This document shows positions 1 through 12,235 of a stretch of 64,000 nt of DNA, in pieces. Both the position numbers and the translations under genes were made by a program. Origin of the DNA: Coffea arabica (Eukaryota > Streptophyta > Magnoliopsida > Gentianales > Rubiaceae); NCBI RefSeq assembly GCF_036785885.1, contig NC_092323.1, forward strand, positions 3,264,501 through 3,328,500, in the 5' to 3' direction. The notes beneath the pieces were generated by a model that ran no database searches, was not told the DNA's origin, and saw only the letters and a program-made list of their open reading frames with translations. The stretch's first letter is position 1. Each line of letters opens with the position of its first letter.

Positions 1-2583
1 CCAGGTCCAGAGAACCGCAGCCATATGCAAGAAATTCCCTTCCAGCTGACTCCCTGCTTTCCAGCTTCACCCAAGGAGTTAGTCTAAAGAAAATTGCTAG
101 TCTCTTCCAAGATTACCGAATGACTCGAGGCGGCTAGTTATATGGAACAAAATCGAACGTCATCTGGCTAGTTATATACAACAAAATTGAACACCATGTT
201 GCTTTTTATGGTCTGCTTGTTTTGATGAGCAGGCAACCGCAATGAAACGAAATGTTGTGATATTTTGAGAAGCAGCAGCAGATGTATAGACATATCTTTC
301 GTACAACCAATCTTCACGAGGGAAAGGAAGAACCATGACATTTAGTGTATAAAAAAAAAAAAGAAAAAAAAGGAGACTTGCGCTGTAGCATGGAGTGCTT
401 ACGATTAGCGGCAACGTATGATGAATAATGATATTCATTTAGTAAAAAGGAGAAATAAAATTCATATAGAAAAGACGTGTATTCACATTCCTTTATAAGG
501 GAGTTAACGCCGAATCACTATTGATAAAGCAGCTTGGAGTAATGGGCGCTATTCCCTAATTATTGGCTGCAAAATGAAAAGCAAATTCTAATGCTGTGCT
601 TACCAAAAAAAAAAAAAAAAAAAAAACCTAGGTCGTACCACGTATTTGCTGCAAGAAGACGTGACATGCGTATTTATTTATTCATTCCTTTTCTTCCAAT
701 GAAGAGAAAGGCAGTTTGCATATTACAACGCCTTTTCATTAATTAGACTTCTTTAGCAACACGACTTTCACTTCAAAATCAAGAAACTCTCAAGAAGTTG
801 TACCGAAGTAACGTGAAATCGGGTCAAAAAAGCAACGACTTTCAAGCAATGATACAAATAATAATGGTTAGCGGACGGTATACAAGTGGAATTCGCAATT
901 CCAGAAGTTCATTCAAATTTGTGGAATGAAGACTCCCTACCGTGCACCTTCTAGATAGTCAATTGTTCTCTTTCGAAACAAAGTCTACAATTTGTGGAAA
1001 TAACAGGAATTTTGAAGAGTCTGTGTGTGTCATAATGAAGTATTGTTAAAAGGTTGCTTTCCACAGAACGAGAGAAGAAAGAGACTAAGACCACTTTTTC
1101 TACAATTTTTTGTTTTCTTTTGGGAACAAAAACGACCAACAGCATTGGGAGTTGGATCTATAAGTACCGGGAGGGAGGAGAGTAGCTGGATTGAATTTGA
1201 AGCAGCGCAAAAGCCCGCAGGAGTTGGGGGACTCGTGTCGCAGGAGGAATGGCACCTGCTGTGGTTACAACATAGTGATAGTACTCTATGTACTTAGTCA
1301 GTAGCAAGTAGTAATATGGATATGCAAGAGCCATTGCTCCTGCGACACAATGCCCTACAACTTCTTTCCTGCTCCCCTTATTTCACTGATTCCATACTCG
1401 TTTGCAACATTCTTGCCAAAATTCTGGTATAATTCCTGATCGCCTAACTATATTTTGGCGTCTTTGGGTTGTGGTATCACGTCCATTCAAGCCTACCAGC
1501 TACATACCAGCTAAGTTAGATCTGGAGGCGAGAATTGGGGTAATTAACTATCATCAATTTTGTTAATTGCTTAACCCAAGAAGTTGGGGTGGTAGAAACT
1601 AGTAGTTAACCATCAATCATATGCCCACCGGCCGTCGCTCCCAATCAGCTCATACAACCTTTGACCGATTTATCCCGGCGCAGCCCACCATAGTCCATTA
1701 GAATAGTAAAGGGGTTTTATTTACATGGGCCTCACAAGTTAGGCGTCTGAGTCCTACTCTTTTTTTTTTACCCTAATTTGAATGGCAGGGTCCACGTTGG
1801 AGAAGGATCAATGCAATAGACATCGAAGTCGCCATTGGAGACATTCGATATGCAGACCTGTCCACGCCAATCAATGATGGTGGTATGGCCCGAATTGTCT
1901 ACTTGTTTCCCTTTCTTTTTATTTTTCCAAATCGATGCCAAGCCAGAAATCAGTCTGCCAAACTGGCATGTTGCAACAGTTTGTCAAAAGAAATTGTCCT
2001 ACGAAAAAAAAAAGGAGGCAAACTTACACGAGATGCCATAGCAATGAAGAAAACGTCCTTCTCCTGATTCCCACAGGCCCGGCTAAGAGTTTAGACAAAA
2101 AAGAATGGATTAACGAAATGAAGTAAACCTCGTATTGTTAGTTATTACACGTCTAGATTCAATCCTCGTGCAATTTTCAGTTACTGTCTTGGCTCACCTG
2201 CATTTACTGTAATGATTTTACCTAACCGTAACAATATTTGAAGCAATACAACGAAAACTCCTTTACTCCTCTTTAACAGTTTGGCACCATCAGCACCAAG
2301 TCCATTTACAACTCTGGCAAACACGGGAAAATGCCAAGACTCGAAGGTTGCACAGAAAAACGAGATGATTGGCGACAAGCAAGAAGTCACCCAGATTCAC
2401 CAGGCACAAGGACCCCGCGATTTCTTTCAGTCCAATACAATCATCGCTGTCAATCTTGCAGCCTAGAGGCGACGTACTTCTGGGTAGTCGTATCCCTAGC
2501 TGCAAAACAGCCTTCTTGTGTTGCCTTCCCCGTCGGTATAATTGTCTTGAGTGCAAACAAGGGACTTCTAAAACAATATCCGG
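1..2583. other. intergenic region, no supported gene
   Basis: No gene is supported here. Short open frames exist on both strands but none shows a recognisable family or a sensible splice pattern. Poly-A or poly-T runs occur near 350-370 and 606-626. The last few hundred bases before 2584 probably contain the 3' untranslated region of the minus-strand GT14 gene. The first 85 bases hold an open plus frame ending in TAA that might be the tail of an upstream exon, but nothing identifies it. Confidence 0.5.
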
Positions 2584-5500
2584 CTATTTGCACTGCCTTG
2601 GTCGGAAATTCTCATTTGATAAAAGAAAGCTGATCAGATTTTCCAGCCTCTTTGCACCAGCAGTTGGCCTGAGCACTGTTGTGTTACCAGCAACAGAGCA
2701 TGGATCCGTACCATTCTCCCTGCTGCCAATGCACCATCCACCAGGAACTAGTCTTCCTTGACCACGAAACAGGAGCTCAGCATCAATCCTGTCCAGCACT
2801 GGGTCATCTTGGTGAAACTTTCTCGCAAATGGAGCATTGCTATCGACCATGCGTTGCATATCATTCGCCGACAGGTAATGTGGATGCTGCTTGGGAGGAT
2901 TATCCCACGAAATGAAGTGAAGATCATTGTTCACAGTTGTATTCAGGAATTCCTGAGCATTGCAGATGACAGTGTGGAAATAACCCTCCGGAGAGGAGAT
3001 GAAGTTTGCATAGTACATGAGGACTGTTCGTGGCAAGTTGTCCCATCCCCATATGCAGAAGTCTATGAAAGGACGAGAAAGAGCCATCCACGCAGATCCT
3101 GTAAGTTTGATTCCATTGCCATGAGCAGGTAAAATGCACTCAAGTAGAAACAGGCATAATCATGTTTGATGATACTACTCATAGCCTCATATACAAATTC
3201 CAGTCTAACCAGAAAGGCTTATAGATATTTCTCCAAGTTTTGTCCTCTTTTTGTTTTCCCCCATGCCATTGCTTTGAAGTTATCAAATTTTATTTAGTAA
3301 AATTCTCTCTAATAATAGTCCATAATATTGGACTACAAGATGTCAAAAGACCTGAATTATAACTTTGCCATCTGACAAATCAATGACTACCGCTTGAGAA
3401 AAGCAAATGGCCTTCAGAGGGTCAATGCCAAATTAATGATAGTGCAAACTTGGAGATATAACGACACATGTTTACAACAATGTTTATTCTCCATTGTCGC
3501 ATTGCAGCGGAACAATTTCCTCTGCTCACTTGTTATGATGCCTGACATATTTTGCCAACAAAAATTTGAGCTCCAGACATAGTACTAATGAGAGAGAAAA
3601 TATATCTGTCGGCGGCTATTAAAAAAGACAATGCTTTTCTGCAGCTGATAGCTGGTTATTCAGATTATTCTCTTTACAAAGTGGAGAAGCTCTAAGTCAA
3701 AAGGAAAAAAAAAAGATGTACAGGCTATGAAGTGGACATGTATAGGGATGCCAAATGTCTATATGAAATCAGTGACAAATAGGACATATATCGTGCCAAA
3801 TGTAAACATAGAACTTATACAAACGATTCTGATGGAAGAAAAACAGGTTTGAAAAACTTGTTAACTCTTCCTCTTTTTTTTTTTTTGTGTTGTTTGGGGG
3901 GGGGGGGGGGGTGTGGTGGGGATGCAACAAATCAAATCACCATTAATGAATTTTTTAACCCCCAATGCAAAATCTATTTTTCAATCCAATTATCATGTTT
4001 AGAACACTCAACCGGAGTAACACATCAGGCACTTGAAATTGAAATGCAATTTACCGTTATTAACGACCCAAATGACTACAAAGAAAATAATAGACTCAAC
4101 ATACTGGCAAACATAAAACAGAAGACTCTGGCGCTGAGTAATTCCTATGCCTGAAAAACATGCAATTTAGAGAAAAGCATGCAACATCAGTCCATACACC
4201 TCTTGTTCTGAAAATCCTCTCCGCACCCATAAAGGGAACAAAACTGACACATCTAACTAATCCTGCTTTCTCAATGGGTAAGCCTCTCCAGATGTTCTAA
4301 GACTTCATCCCTTCCGTACTAAAGCCTGATAGACATCTGAGCTAAATGTTGCACGTGGAAGGACCAATAAATAATTAAAAAAATACACAGTAAAGACCAC
4401 AAGTATTACTTATCAGCTGTACTGCATATGCAGCTTTCAGTCACCATAATTACACCTTTCACAAAGAAGCAAGAAGTTGCATAATGAAGAAAAATGAGAA
4501 TATCCAGTTACGGAATAGCAGAATGATAAAGCATCCAACTACGATCTTCCCACAAAGACTTTTAGTGTGTCCACCTCCCTATATAAGCAATCAAACCAAC
4601 TGACCAACACAGAATCCATCCTGATAATTGTCATTTGTACTGGAACATAATTTAACCAGTAATCTAGGGATGCTAACCATTAGCTCAAACATACAACCTG
4701 CAGGTTAGCATAATCACGTACAGAATATATCCAAAAATGATTTAAACCCTCAAAGAAGATATCTTTAAACAGAAGCTAAAGGAGTAAACAATGCCCAATT
4801 AGACCTGTAAAGAGCTTAAAGGCTGTCGGCACACTTCTTCTCTGTGTAATCCAGAAGACATCAGATTTTTTTGTCATATACAGCCCGGGGTCAATTATGA
4901 CAGGCTTAGCTCTCTGAAACCTGCATAATTAGGATTCGCAAAATCAATTCTTGCAACCCCCTATGACAAACTACAATTACCCCAGGTAAAGGAGATCTTG
5001 AACAGAATCACTCACTCTTTCCACCCAATGTTACTTGTATGGTCAATGAAATTAAGATCCCGCGGCAGATATGAAAATGTGTGCAGTAGATCTATTCAGC
5101 CAAATAAAATTCAATCAATACTAACCCAAAACCAGCTTCAAAAAAAGTAAAATTCGAGAAAGGAGGAGGAAAGAAAAATACCATCCTGGGTCACCAGCGG
5201 ATAGTCTGAGGCGCTAAGATTGATGAACCAATCCCAATCACCGCCTTCTTTCAACAAGATGGAGGCGGCATGCAGGGTGTTGGCCACCATGGTGGGGCCG
5301 CGGTAGGTGACCAAATTAGCCCGGGTAATCATCCTCACATTCTTGAATTTCGAGAAGATTCGGTGACCCCTGACGAATTTGTGCAAATCGAGGCGCTCCT
5401 CCGGCGAGGACTCGGCATCGAGGTGGACGACGTACTGATTATTGGGATGGTAGAGGGCCTGGAGAGTGCGCTTGAGCATGCCGCCGTCGCCGGCGGAGCC

Positions 5501-5767
5501 GGAAATGAGGTAGGCGAAACGTGGGGGAGGAGGAAGCGAGGAAATGGGAAGGGGACGGAGCTTGGATTCGACGAAAATTGAGGCAGCGGAGGCGGTGGTG
5601 TAGTAGCGGTACAAAGGGAGAAGAGGGGTGCCGTCCGGCGAGGTTAAGGTGGTCAGAAAGAGAAGAAAAAGAGAAACTATAGAGCCTATAGCTAACGGGT
5701 AGATCCATTTTCTTTCCACGGTCTGTGGATGCCGAAGGTGAAGATAATAGCTCTTTAGCTTCTTCAT
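2584..5767 (-). CDS. GLCAT14A: beta-glucuronosyltransferase, GT14 family (GlcAT14A/B type)
   Basis: Golgi type II glycosyltransferase. The family adds glucuronic acid to beta-galactan side chains of arabinogalactan proteins. Four exons on the minus strand, all GT-AG: 5767-5182, 5091-5016, 4920-4805, 3098-2584, giving 430 residues, close to the Arabidopsis protein. A short cytosolic tail is followed by one membrane anchor (about residues 21-43) and a proline-rich stem. The GT14 domain starts near FAYLISGSAGDGGMLKR (84-100) and contains VVHLDAESSPEERLDL (113-128), DWDWFINLSASDYPLVTQD (177-195), RDLNFIDHTSNIGWKE in exon 2, AKPVIIDPGLYMTKKSD in exon 3, and SPEGYFHTVICNAQEF and the terminal FRPRQCK in exon 4. 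Exon joins keep the frame exactly (GATG/AT, GA/G, ACAG/GA). The start is the only methionine before the anchor. Intron 3 is 1.7 kb. Product family is certain; A versus B paralogue is not resolved. Confidence 0.95.
3099..4804 (-). other. intron 3 of the GT14 gene, with a long G run
   Basis: This 1.7 kb intron has GT-AG ends read on the minus strand. It contains no coding signal. A G homopolymer of about 16 bases at 3896-3911 sits directly after a T-rich stretch on the plus strand; such runs are length-variable and error-prone in sequencing. Confidence 0.8.
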
Positions 5768-8177
5768 TTCTAACAGACGACTTTGATTTTCCTTTTATAT
5801 TTTTTATCCTTTTTTTCTCCAAGAAAATAAAGACGGGGCAAATGAGGCAGGTGATCGGGAAAGAATGGAGCTTTATTGCTTGCTATTGCTATACGGAGGA
5901 GTGAGGCAATTGAAGAATGGCAGTTTTGTCTGTGTTGGGCTGAGCTTGCAAAATATGCAGTGTGAATTAAGCTTCCTCTTTTCTTTCTTTCTTTCTTTTT
6001 CCCTAAAAGCGGGTACCGCTATCATATGGAGGAGTGTAGATGAGGAGAGCTGAGCATAGGATGGCTTTAGTTTTAGTTTGAGTCTTAAGTCTCTCGGCAG
6101 TTGTTTGTTGTTGGTTGGCAAGTCTTTGGGTAATTAATGGAAACTTATTTTTGCCTTTAATGTTTCCCCCTTTTCAAAACCAACTATTCAACTTCTAGAA
6201 TATTGAACAAGGGAGCTTAGGGTAAAAAAAAAAAATTCCACCATTTTCAAAGTCCAGTTTGGGAGGCTGTGACATTTCAAAAGGGAAGGCTCGTTCCATG
6301 AACCCGTGACCGGAACTTGAAAGAGGGAATCCCGTATGCTATTACTTGAATTTTGTATGCGATGACAGTACTGTATCTCTCGTGCTTTGAAAAATCTAGT
6401 AGATACAGGTCTTAAGGGAATTTGCTTCATTCGTTTTGTACTTATAACTTAAGTTTTTTTTTTTTAATATATAGTCCCTTTTATTACCAAAAAAAAAAAA
6501 AGTGGGAATCCTGTAGTATTTATTATTCATATCACAAGTTTGTCTGGTTGGCATGACTTTGAGAGCGGTAATTTTAGGAAGTAAGTAGTTTAATTTTTTC
6601 TATTCATCTTCGAGTGTTACTTAGTGAGTTAATAAACTTTAATTAATAGCAATTTTATTGTCCGACAGTACTAAATGCTAGAGAAAACTTACTATACACT
6701 ACTAACCAATGAATAAAGCATGTTTAATAGAAGATTTCCTTCATTTCACCACGTTCCAGGCTACTCCGACGTAGTTGCATTCAACCAATCTCCTATTAAA
6801 CATGCTTTATTCATTGGTCAGTAAATGGTAAGTTATCACTGGGAGTGTTTGTGATCAAATAGGGAGGATGGGTGGAGAGGTGATGGAGATGCTTAGTAGT
6901 ACATTGACGGCGGTTGAGCGTAATTATGAAGATTAGATAGACATTATTGATGGTGGAGGAGCTGTTAAATTAAATGTTACTAATACTTGGAAGTCAAAGA
7001 AGGATGGATGTGGATGAGTATCTATCCAACCACTCATCTGATGGCACCGTGGCTCGCATTCATCATGTTCACCATGGCAGTTGATTTATGGGCCGCCTAC
7101 CAAAGTTGGAGGTGAATTGCGTGATTGACGCCCGATGTGGGTTTAGTAGATACTTAAATGAAATAATAACTAGGCAATACAATAAAAAAGTGTGTTTTGC
7201 CGTGGAGTACAATGGCTACTGTTATGAAAACTTATGTAACAAATGATTACAGCGTATAAATATATATAATAGCATGTCATATTTCCCAATTTTACACATA
7301 ATTGGACCTATTATTTTCAAAAAAAAAAAAGTTATATGCAATTAAGTAGCAATAATTCCAAACTTGAATATCAAAGAAAAGTCTTTCCTCTCACCTTGAG
7401 TGAGATGCTCATAATCAACATATTGTGGACAAGAATTAGAGAGCAATTTTCCTCCATTTGACACATACTCACACTCTTAGTAGCACAAGAGGTCAAGTTT
7501 GATCTAATCTAACCTTTTATCAGTCAGAAAAAGAGCACCCAGAATTAGCTACCTTTTCCTAGGCGCCCTTTTTCTCATGGCAAGCTAGAATTTTATTTAG
7601 TTTTAAATTGTGTTATATTTTTATTAATTCGATTTACTAGTAGTCTAATTGATTAAGTCCACATATATGCCAAATACCTTAGTACATTGTAAGGGTAATT
7701 CAGGTATTTCACTGTGCTTGATGCAAGCACTGGACCCAAATTTTTGATGTGGGAGATATCAGAAATTCTTTTTTTTTTTTTTTTTAACTTCATTCTATAC
7801 CGTAATTAGTGTGTTGGATGATCACCTATAAAGTGGACCCGGGACACCAAACCCAAAGGTTTCTCCCTGCCAACAAAATCAATAATATATTTAAATGGTT
7901 TGGGTCACTTTTTAAGGTAACATGTCAAGGTTCAACTTCCACTACCTTTATTGAGGTACACGTCTTCCCTTCTTTCTTTCTCCGGGTCTAAGCATTATGA
8001 TGTGATGAGATCAAGTTTAGTTGGAAAAAAAGTGAAAAGAAAGAAAGGAATAAGAGAGTTCTACAGGCGAGAAAAATAAAAAATAAAAAATAAAAAAAAA
8101 TCCCAAAACGATAAAACGCGAGTACCAATTGAAATCAACTCCCGCCTCAAATTTGTCCTCTGCAAAGCGCTAATTCC
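5768..8177. other. intergenic region between divergent GT14 and PPR genes
   Basis: The two flanking genes point away from each other, so this 2.4 kb carries both promoters. It contains the hairpin element at 6678-6842, several poly-A or poly-T runs (about 6224, 6456, 6488, 7770) and otherwise AT-rich DNA. No coding frame is supported. Confidence 0.6.
6678..6842. mobile_element. short inverted-repeat element (MITE-like hairpin)
   Basis: Inverted arms 6706-6736 and 6787-6817 match at 30 of 31 positions. Weaker pairing continues outward to about 6678 and 6842 (CTAGAGAAAACTTAC against the complement of the right end). The loop is about 50 bases. No clear target-site duplication was found, so the superfamily is not assigned. 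A folded transcript would resemble a small-RNA precursor. Confidence 0.6.
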
Positions 8178-10199
8178 ATGCATGTGCATCAGTCCATTCC
8201 ACCACCACCACCGTCATCTTTTCCTTTCAACCAATCGATCGTCACCGTCCATGTACCACTGCTGCCCGAGACTCGTAGAACTACCTTCAAACTCCACGCC
8301 ATTTCCTTTGCTTCATCAAAGAAAGATATCTGGCGGAGACAACCATCATTGCCCAATGAAACGACGCCGTCCTCGTCCGACTTCCCCCGCCAAACTTACC
8401 ACCGAAAGCAAAACGACGGCTCCTACTTGGACCGCAGTGTCAACATGGACGAGCTCTTATCATCCATTGGCCAGTCTAAAAATGAGCATGAATTGTACGC
8501 TTTAATGTCACCCTACAGAGACCGAAGCCTGTCCATAAGGTTCATGGTCACGCTCCTCTCGCGTGAGTCGGACTGGCAACGCTCCCTTGCTTTGCTCGAC
8601 TGGATCAACGAGGAGGCCCTCTACACTCCCTCCGTCTTTGCCTACAACGTCGTGCTCCGTAACGTACTGCGGGCTAAGCAGTGGCAGCTAGCATACGGGC
8701 TGTTCGACGAAATGCGTCAGAGAGCTCTCTCACCCGATAGGTACACGTACTCCACTCTCATTACCCATTTTGGAAAGGAGGGTCTTTTTGATGATGCTTT
8801 ATCCTGGCTTCAGAAGATGGAAAATGATCGGGTGTCCGGTGATCTGGTTCTGTATAGTAATTTGATTGAGTTATCGCGTAAATTATGTGACTACTCCAAG
8901 GCCATTTCTATTTTTTCAAAATTGAAGAGTTCAGGAATTACCCCTGATCTTGTTGCATATAATTCCATGATCAACGTGTTTGGAAAAGCTAAGCTTTTCC
9001 GCGAAGCAAGGTTGTTGATTACCGAGATGAAGTCAGTTGGTGTTGTTCCTGACACCGTAAGTTATTCTACGCTTTTGAGTATGTATGTTGACAACCAGAA
9101 GTTTGTGGAGGCAATCTCTGTATTTTCTGAGATGAATGAGGTTAAGTGCCCACTTGATCTTACAACTTGCAACATCATGATTGATGTGTATGGGCAGCTT
9201 GATATGGCCAAGGAGGCAGACAGGCTGTTTTGGAGCATGAGGAAGCTGGGGATTGAACAGAATGTTGTTAGTTACAATACACTTTTGAAGGTCTATGGGG
9301 AGGCTGAGCTTTTTGGGGAAGCAATACATTTGTTTAGGCTGATGCAGAGGAAGGACATTGAACAGAATGTTGTCACATACAACACCATGATTAAGATTTA
9401 TGGGAAGACACTGGAGCATGAGAAAGCAAATAATCTTATTCAAGAGATGCAGAGGAGAGGGATCCAGCCTAATGCCATTAGTTATTCGACCATTATATCA
9501 ATATGGGGCAAGGTAGGGAAATTGGATCGAGCGGCAATGCTATTTCAGAAGCTGCGAAGCTCTGGGATTGAGATTGATCAGGTTCTTTACCAGACAATGA
9601 TTGTTGCATATGAACGAGCTGGCTTGGTTGGTCATGCCAAACGCTTGCTACATGAGCTGAAATGCCCTGATAATATTCCTAGGGAAACAGCAATCACTAT
9701 TCTTGCTCGAGCTGGACGAATAGAGGAGGCCACATGGGCTTTCCGGCAGGCGTTTGATGCTGGAGAAATTAAAGACATAGCAGTTTTTGACTGCATGATA
9801 AATCTATTCTCCAGAAACAGAAGACACGCAAATGTAATTGAGGTGTTTGAGAAGATGAGAATAGCTGGATATTTTCCTGATTCTAATATGATCTCTTTGG
9901 TCCTGAATGCTTATGGCAAGTTGCAGGAGTTTGAGAAGGCTGATTCTCTATACAGGGAAATGCAGGAAGAGCAATGTGTTTTTTCTGATGAAGTTCACTT
10001 TCAGATGCTAAGTCTTTATGGTGGAAGAAAAGATTTTGAAATGGTTGAATCCCTGTTTCAGAAACTGGACTCTAATCTGAACATTAACAAGAAAGAGTTG
10101 CATCTGGTTGTGTCCAGCATATACGAAAGAGCTGGCAGATTAAATGATGCGTCACGAATCATGAGACTGTTAAGTGAGAGGGGAATTCTTAGGTCGTGA
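8178..10199 (+). CDS. P-class pentatricopeptide repeat protein, At5g39980-like, chloroplast-targeted (predicted)
   Basis: Single-exon gene of 673 residues. P-class PPR proteins bind organelle RNA and stabilise, process or help translate it. Residues 1-90 are rich in Ser, Pro, His and Arg with few acidic residues, as in a chloroplast transit peptide. From about residue 150 to the C-terminus there are a dozen or more roughly 35-residue repeats, for example VFAYNVVLRNVLRAKQWQLA, LVAYNSMINVFGKAKLFREA and VVTYNTMIKIYGKTLEHEKA, each ending in a GIxPD/N-type step. There is no E or DYW extension and no SMR domain, so editing activity is not expected. The chosen start is the first methionine and gives the full transit peptide. 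Lack of introns is normal for plant PPR genes. The match to Arabidopsis At5g39980 (a plastid PPR protein) is from memory of overall sequence and length. Confidence 0.93.
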   Translation: MHVHQSIPPPPPSSFPFNQSIVTVHVPLLPETRRTTFKLHAISFASSKKDIWRRQPSLPNETTPSSSDFPRQTYHRKQNDGSYLDRSVNMDELLSSIGQSKNEHELYALMSPYRDRSLSIRFMVTLLSRESDWQRSLALLDWINEEALYTPSVFAYNVVLRNVLRAKQWQLAYGLFDEMRQRALSPDRYTYSTLITHFGKEGLFDDALSWLQKMENDRVSGDLVLYSNLIELSRKLCDYSKAISIFSKLKSSGITPDLVAYNSMINVFGKAKLFREARLLITEMKSVGVVPDTVSYSTLLSMYVDNQKFVEAISVFSEMNEVKCPLDLTTCNIMIDVYGQLDMAKEADRLFWSMRKLGIEQNVVSYNTLLKVYGEAELFGEAIHLFRLMQRKDIEQNVVTYNTMIKIYGKTLEHEKANNLIQEMQRRGIQPNAISYSTIISIWGKVGKLDRAAMLFQKLRSSGIEIDQVLYQTMIVAYERAGLVGHAKRLLHELKCPDNIPRETAITILARAGRIEEATWAFRQAFDAGEIKDIAVFDCMINLFSRNRRHANVIEVFEKMRIAGYFPDSNMISLVLNAYGKLQEFEKADSLYREMQEEQCVFSDEVHFQMLSLYGGRKDFEMVESLFQKLDSNLNINKKELHLVVSSIYERAGRLNDASRIMRLLSERGILRS

Positions 10200-10864
10200 T
10201 CCTTGCATCCAGTTGTACTTGTCAATCCTTAAAGGGAGAGTTACTTAACCTGTTGTAAGCTACTACATCTTAATCCATTTACCTGTAGATATCATCTGTC
10301 AGATCCTTCTTTGGTTACTTCCTTGCATCACAAACCATAATATATACATAAAGTTTTAGGTAAACATGCCACCTCATAAATATTTTCCTAGGTATTAATG
10401 TGTTCTAGTGAAAGAATGGTTTTGTGCAGCCATTGGAAGTCTTCATTTTTTGCCATGCATTTGGTCTATTTAGTTATGCAGAGGGATGGATTTTGCCATG
10501 CATTTGGTCTTTGGTGGAGTGAAGGAACTCTTTGCCTCCCTATGCAATTTTTTACTCCTGATGGGAACTTCTGATGCAATAGTTTGCAGTAGCAGACATT
10601 AGTGCAATTATTAAGAAATAATGGAAGGACATTTTATAGCATTACAAATATTCACAGCTCTTTTTCATTGATAAAACATTTGAAATTCAATTGCGGCAAC
10701 GTTCCTTGGATTGCTCTCTGCCACCTGCTCTACCGGTTATGAGAAATCCCTAAATGATGATTCCGATCTGGACAGCAATTGAAGTTTTGGGAAATGAGTA
10801 TTTAGCAGGAGAAATTGCAAGTGGTTAGGAAGTATTACTTATGTCATATAGTATTGTATGTGTA
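10200..10864. other. PPR 3' flank, no further gene
   Basis: Probable 3' untranslated region of the PPR gene followed by AT-rich intergenic DNA. An 18-base unit, TTGCCATGCATTTGGTCT, occurs twice near 10450 and 10494, about 44 bases apart. No gene is supported. Confidence 0.5.
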
Positions 10865-11593
10865 ATTTTTATGTACCTGGAGTAACGGGCGTCCTTAGTT
10901 TCCACATATGATCGTCTGTCGTCCACCATTGCCTCGAAGGGCATGTCTTCATAATCCTGAAAAAACATTCACCTCTGGTTGAATCCCAAAAGCGTGTGAT
11001 CTGAATTGGCAACAACTTGAGGTAGATTTCCCACTGAATTGTTACTTGTCATCATATCACAAGAAGGGTCTCTGGGGATATAAATAGGTTCCAAACCCAG
11101 TAAAGATTTTGTCAAATGATCAGTAGAGTCGAGATGACGAACAGCATCATCGCCATCAGAATGATGTTGAGAAAACAGCGGAGCATCAGTAATACAGTTG
11201 TGGATGCCCAAGTCTTACCGTGGCTGCGCAGAACACTCGGAAGAATAGGACAATTGTCTATTATTGGAAAATTTTTGGCCATGGACAGCCAGCTGTGAAT
11301 ACACATAGTGAAGCTAGTCGTAATTGTGGACGAAGTTGGCAGATGATCCCAGCACAGCCATGAACAGGGTATCTTCCACGCATGCCTGACTCGTATTTGA
11401 TGGCCTCTTCCTTTTTGTTTCATGAGTGTTTAATTGCTCTAGCATCTTAACAATTTTGGACACCCCAAAAAGCCGATGTGCATTTTGGAAAGCGTTGTGT
11501 TGATTGGCAGGAAAATATGCAGTCCGATGTGCACTTTCTCCTTTGGTATTTGCATGCAGCACAGGCTGGGCTTGTGCCACCTTTTACAGTCAT
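10865..11593 (-). pseudogene. LOB-domain (LBD27-like) transcription factor pseudogene
   Basis: Reading the minus strand from the ATG at 11593 gives MTVKGGT followed by ACAACKYQRRKCTSDC, the CX2CX6CX3C zinc motif that opens LOB domains. The frame is then lost: the residues normally between the last Cys and YFP are missing (about 11 bases deleted). YFPANQHNAFQNAHRLFGVS and KIVKMLEQLNTHE, the core of the family, continue in a second frame. Next KKEEAIKYESGMRGRYPVHG and CAGIICQLRPQL follow in a third frame, then YVYSQLAVHG returns to the second. A C-terminal tail continues to about 10969, and a possible last piece (DYEDMPFEAMVDDRR) lies near 10865-10945. LBD proteins are plant DNA-binding regulators; the LBD27 subgroup acts in pollen development. 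At least three frame changes in one short domain mean the copy is not functional. The order of the pieces is intact, so it decayed in place rather than being rearranged. Confidence 0.82.
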
Positions 11594-12235
11594 GTTACTG
11601 CTATCTACAGTTGAGTATATGTAAACCGGAGCAGTAGATAGGGCGAGAATGTAAATGGAGAATTATGAAAAGAGAGGGTAAAGTCTGTGGCAATGGACTG
11701 GAAGGAGGTCGGGCGATTAGGCAATGCAAATATTCATTTGGACCATTATCAATTTTGGGAGACAATATCAGTCTATTGAGGGGGTGTTCTTCAACGCTTC
11801 TTAAACTAGAAAACATCAGATAAACAGCAGTCAGAACTAGAGATGTCACAGGTTTGTAGGACCAGAGTCCCTTAAAATTTACTTACAAGGGGAAAAAAAA
11901 AAAAACTACTCCTGTTGTGATTTACATGTGGAGGCTTGCAAAAAATTAAGCGGCTTCCACCGGATGAGATGACAACCCCTGCTTTTCGCAACTCTCTCCT
12001 CCTCATCATGTTTCATGTATTTGCAAATATATGCGCATCGTAGTAGGCTTTTCTTGCAATCATCCACCATTGCAATATCATCAATCCCCGCCCGCATAGA
12101 AATTGATACATTCTTCTTGACTGATGATATTTGTCTAGCCGATAGGGATTTGGTTTTCACACGTCTTTAAACGATAACCAGAATTTTGTGTTGCAGAAGA
12201 TCCTTTTTAATCGAATCGCAGGCATAGGCTTAGCA
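11594..12235. other. intergenic region upstream of the DUF569 units
   Basis: No gene is supported. Open frames on the minus strand at 11601-11849 and 11906-12160 have no family resemblance. The last 50 bases before 12236 contain AG sites (after TTGCAG at 12196 and CGCAG at about 12220) that could be the acceptor of an untranslated-leader intron for the first DUF569 unit. Confidence 0.45.

Noticed and set aside
1-85. Open plus-strand frame ending in TAA at the window edge
   Set aside because: Only 28 codons, no recognisable motif and no upstream context, so it cannot be called an exon.
1025-1297. 90-codon plus-strand frame
   Set aside because: No family resemblance and an overlapping antisense frame of similar quality; looks like chance.
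2281-2761. Several overlapping plus-strand frames of 60-130 codons
   Set aside because: They lie opposite or just beyond the last exon of the GT14 gene and are shadows of it.
9033-9443. 136-codon minus-strand frame inside the first PPR gene
   Set aside because: Antisense shadow of PPR repeats; its repeated look comes from the repeats on the other strand.
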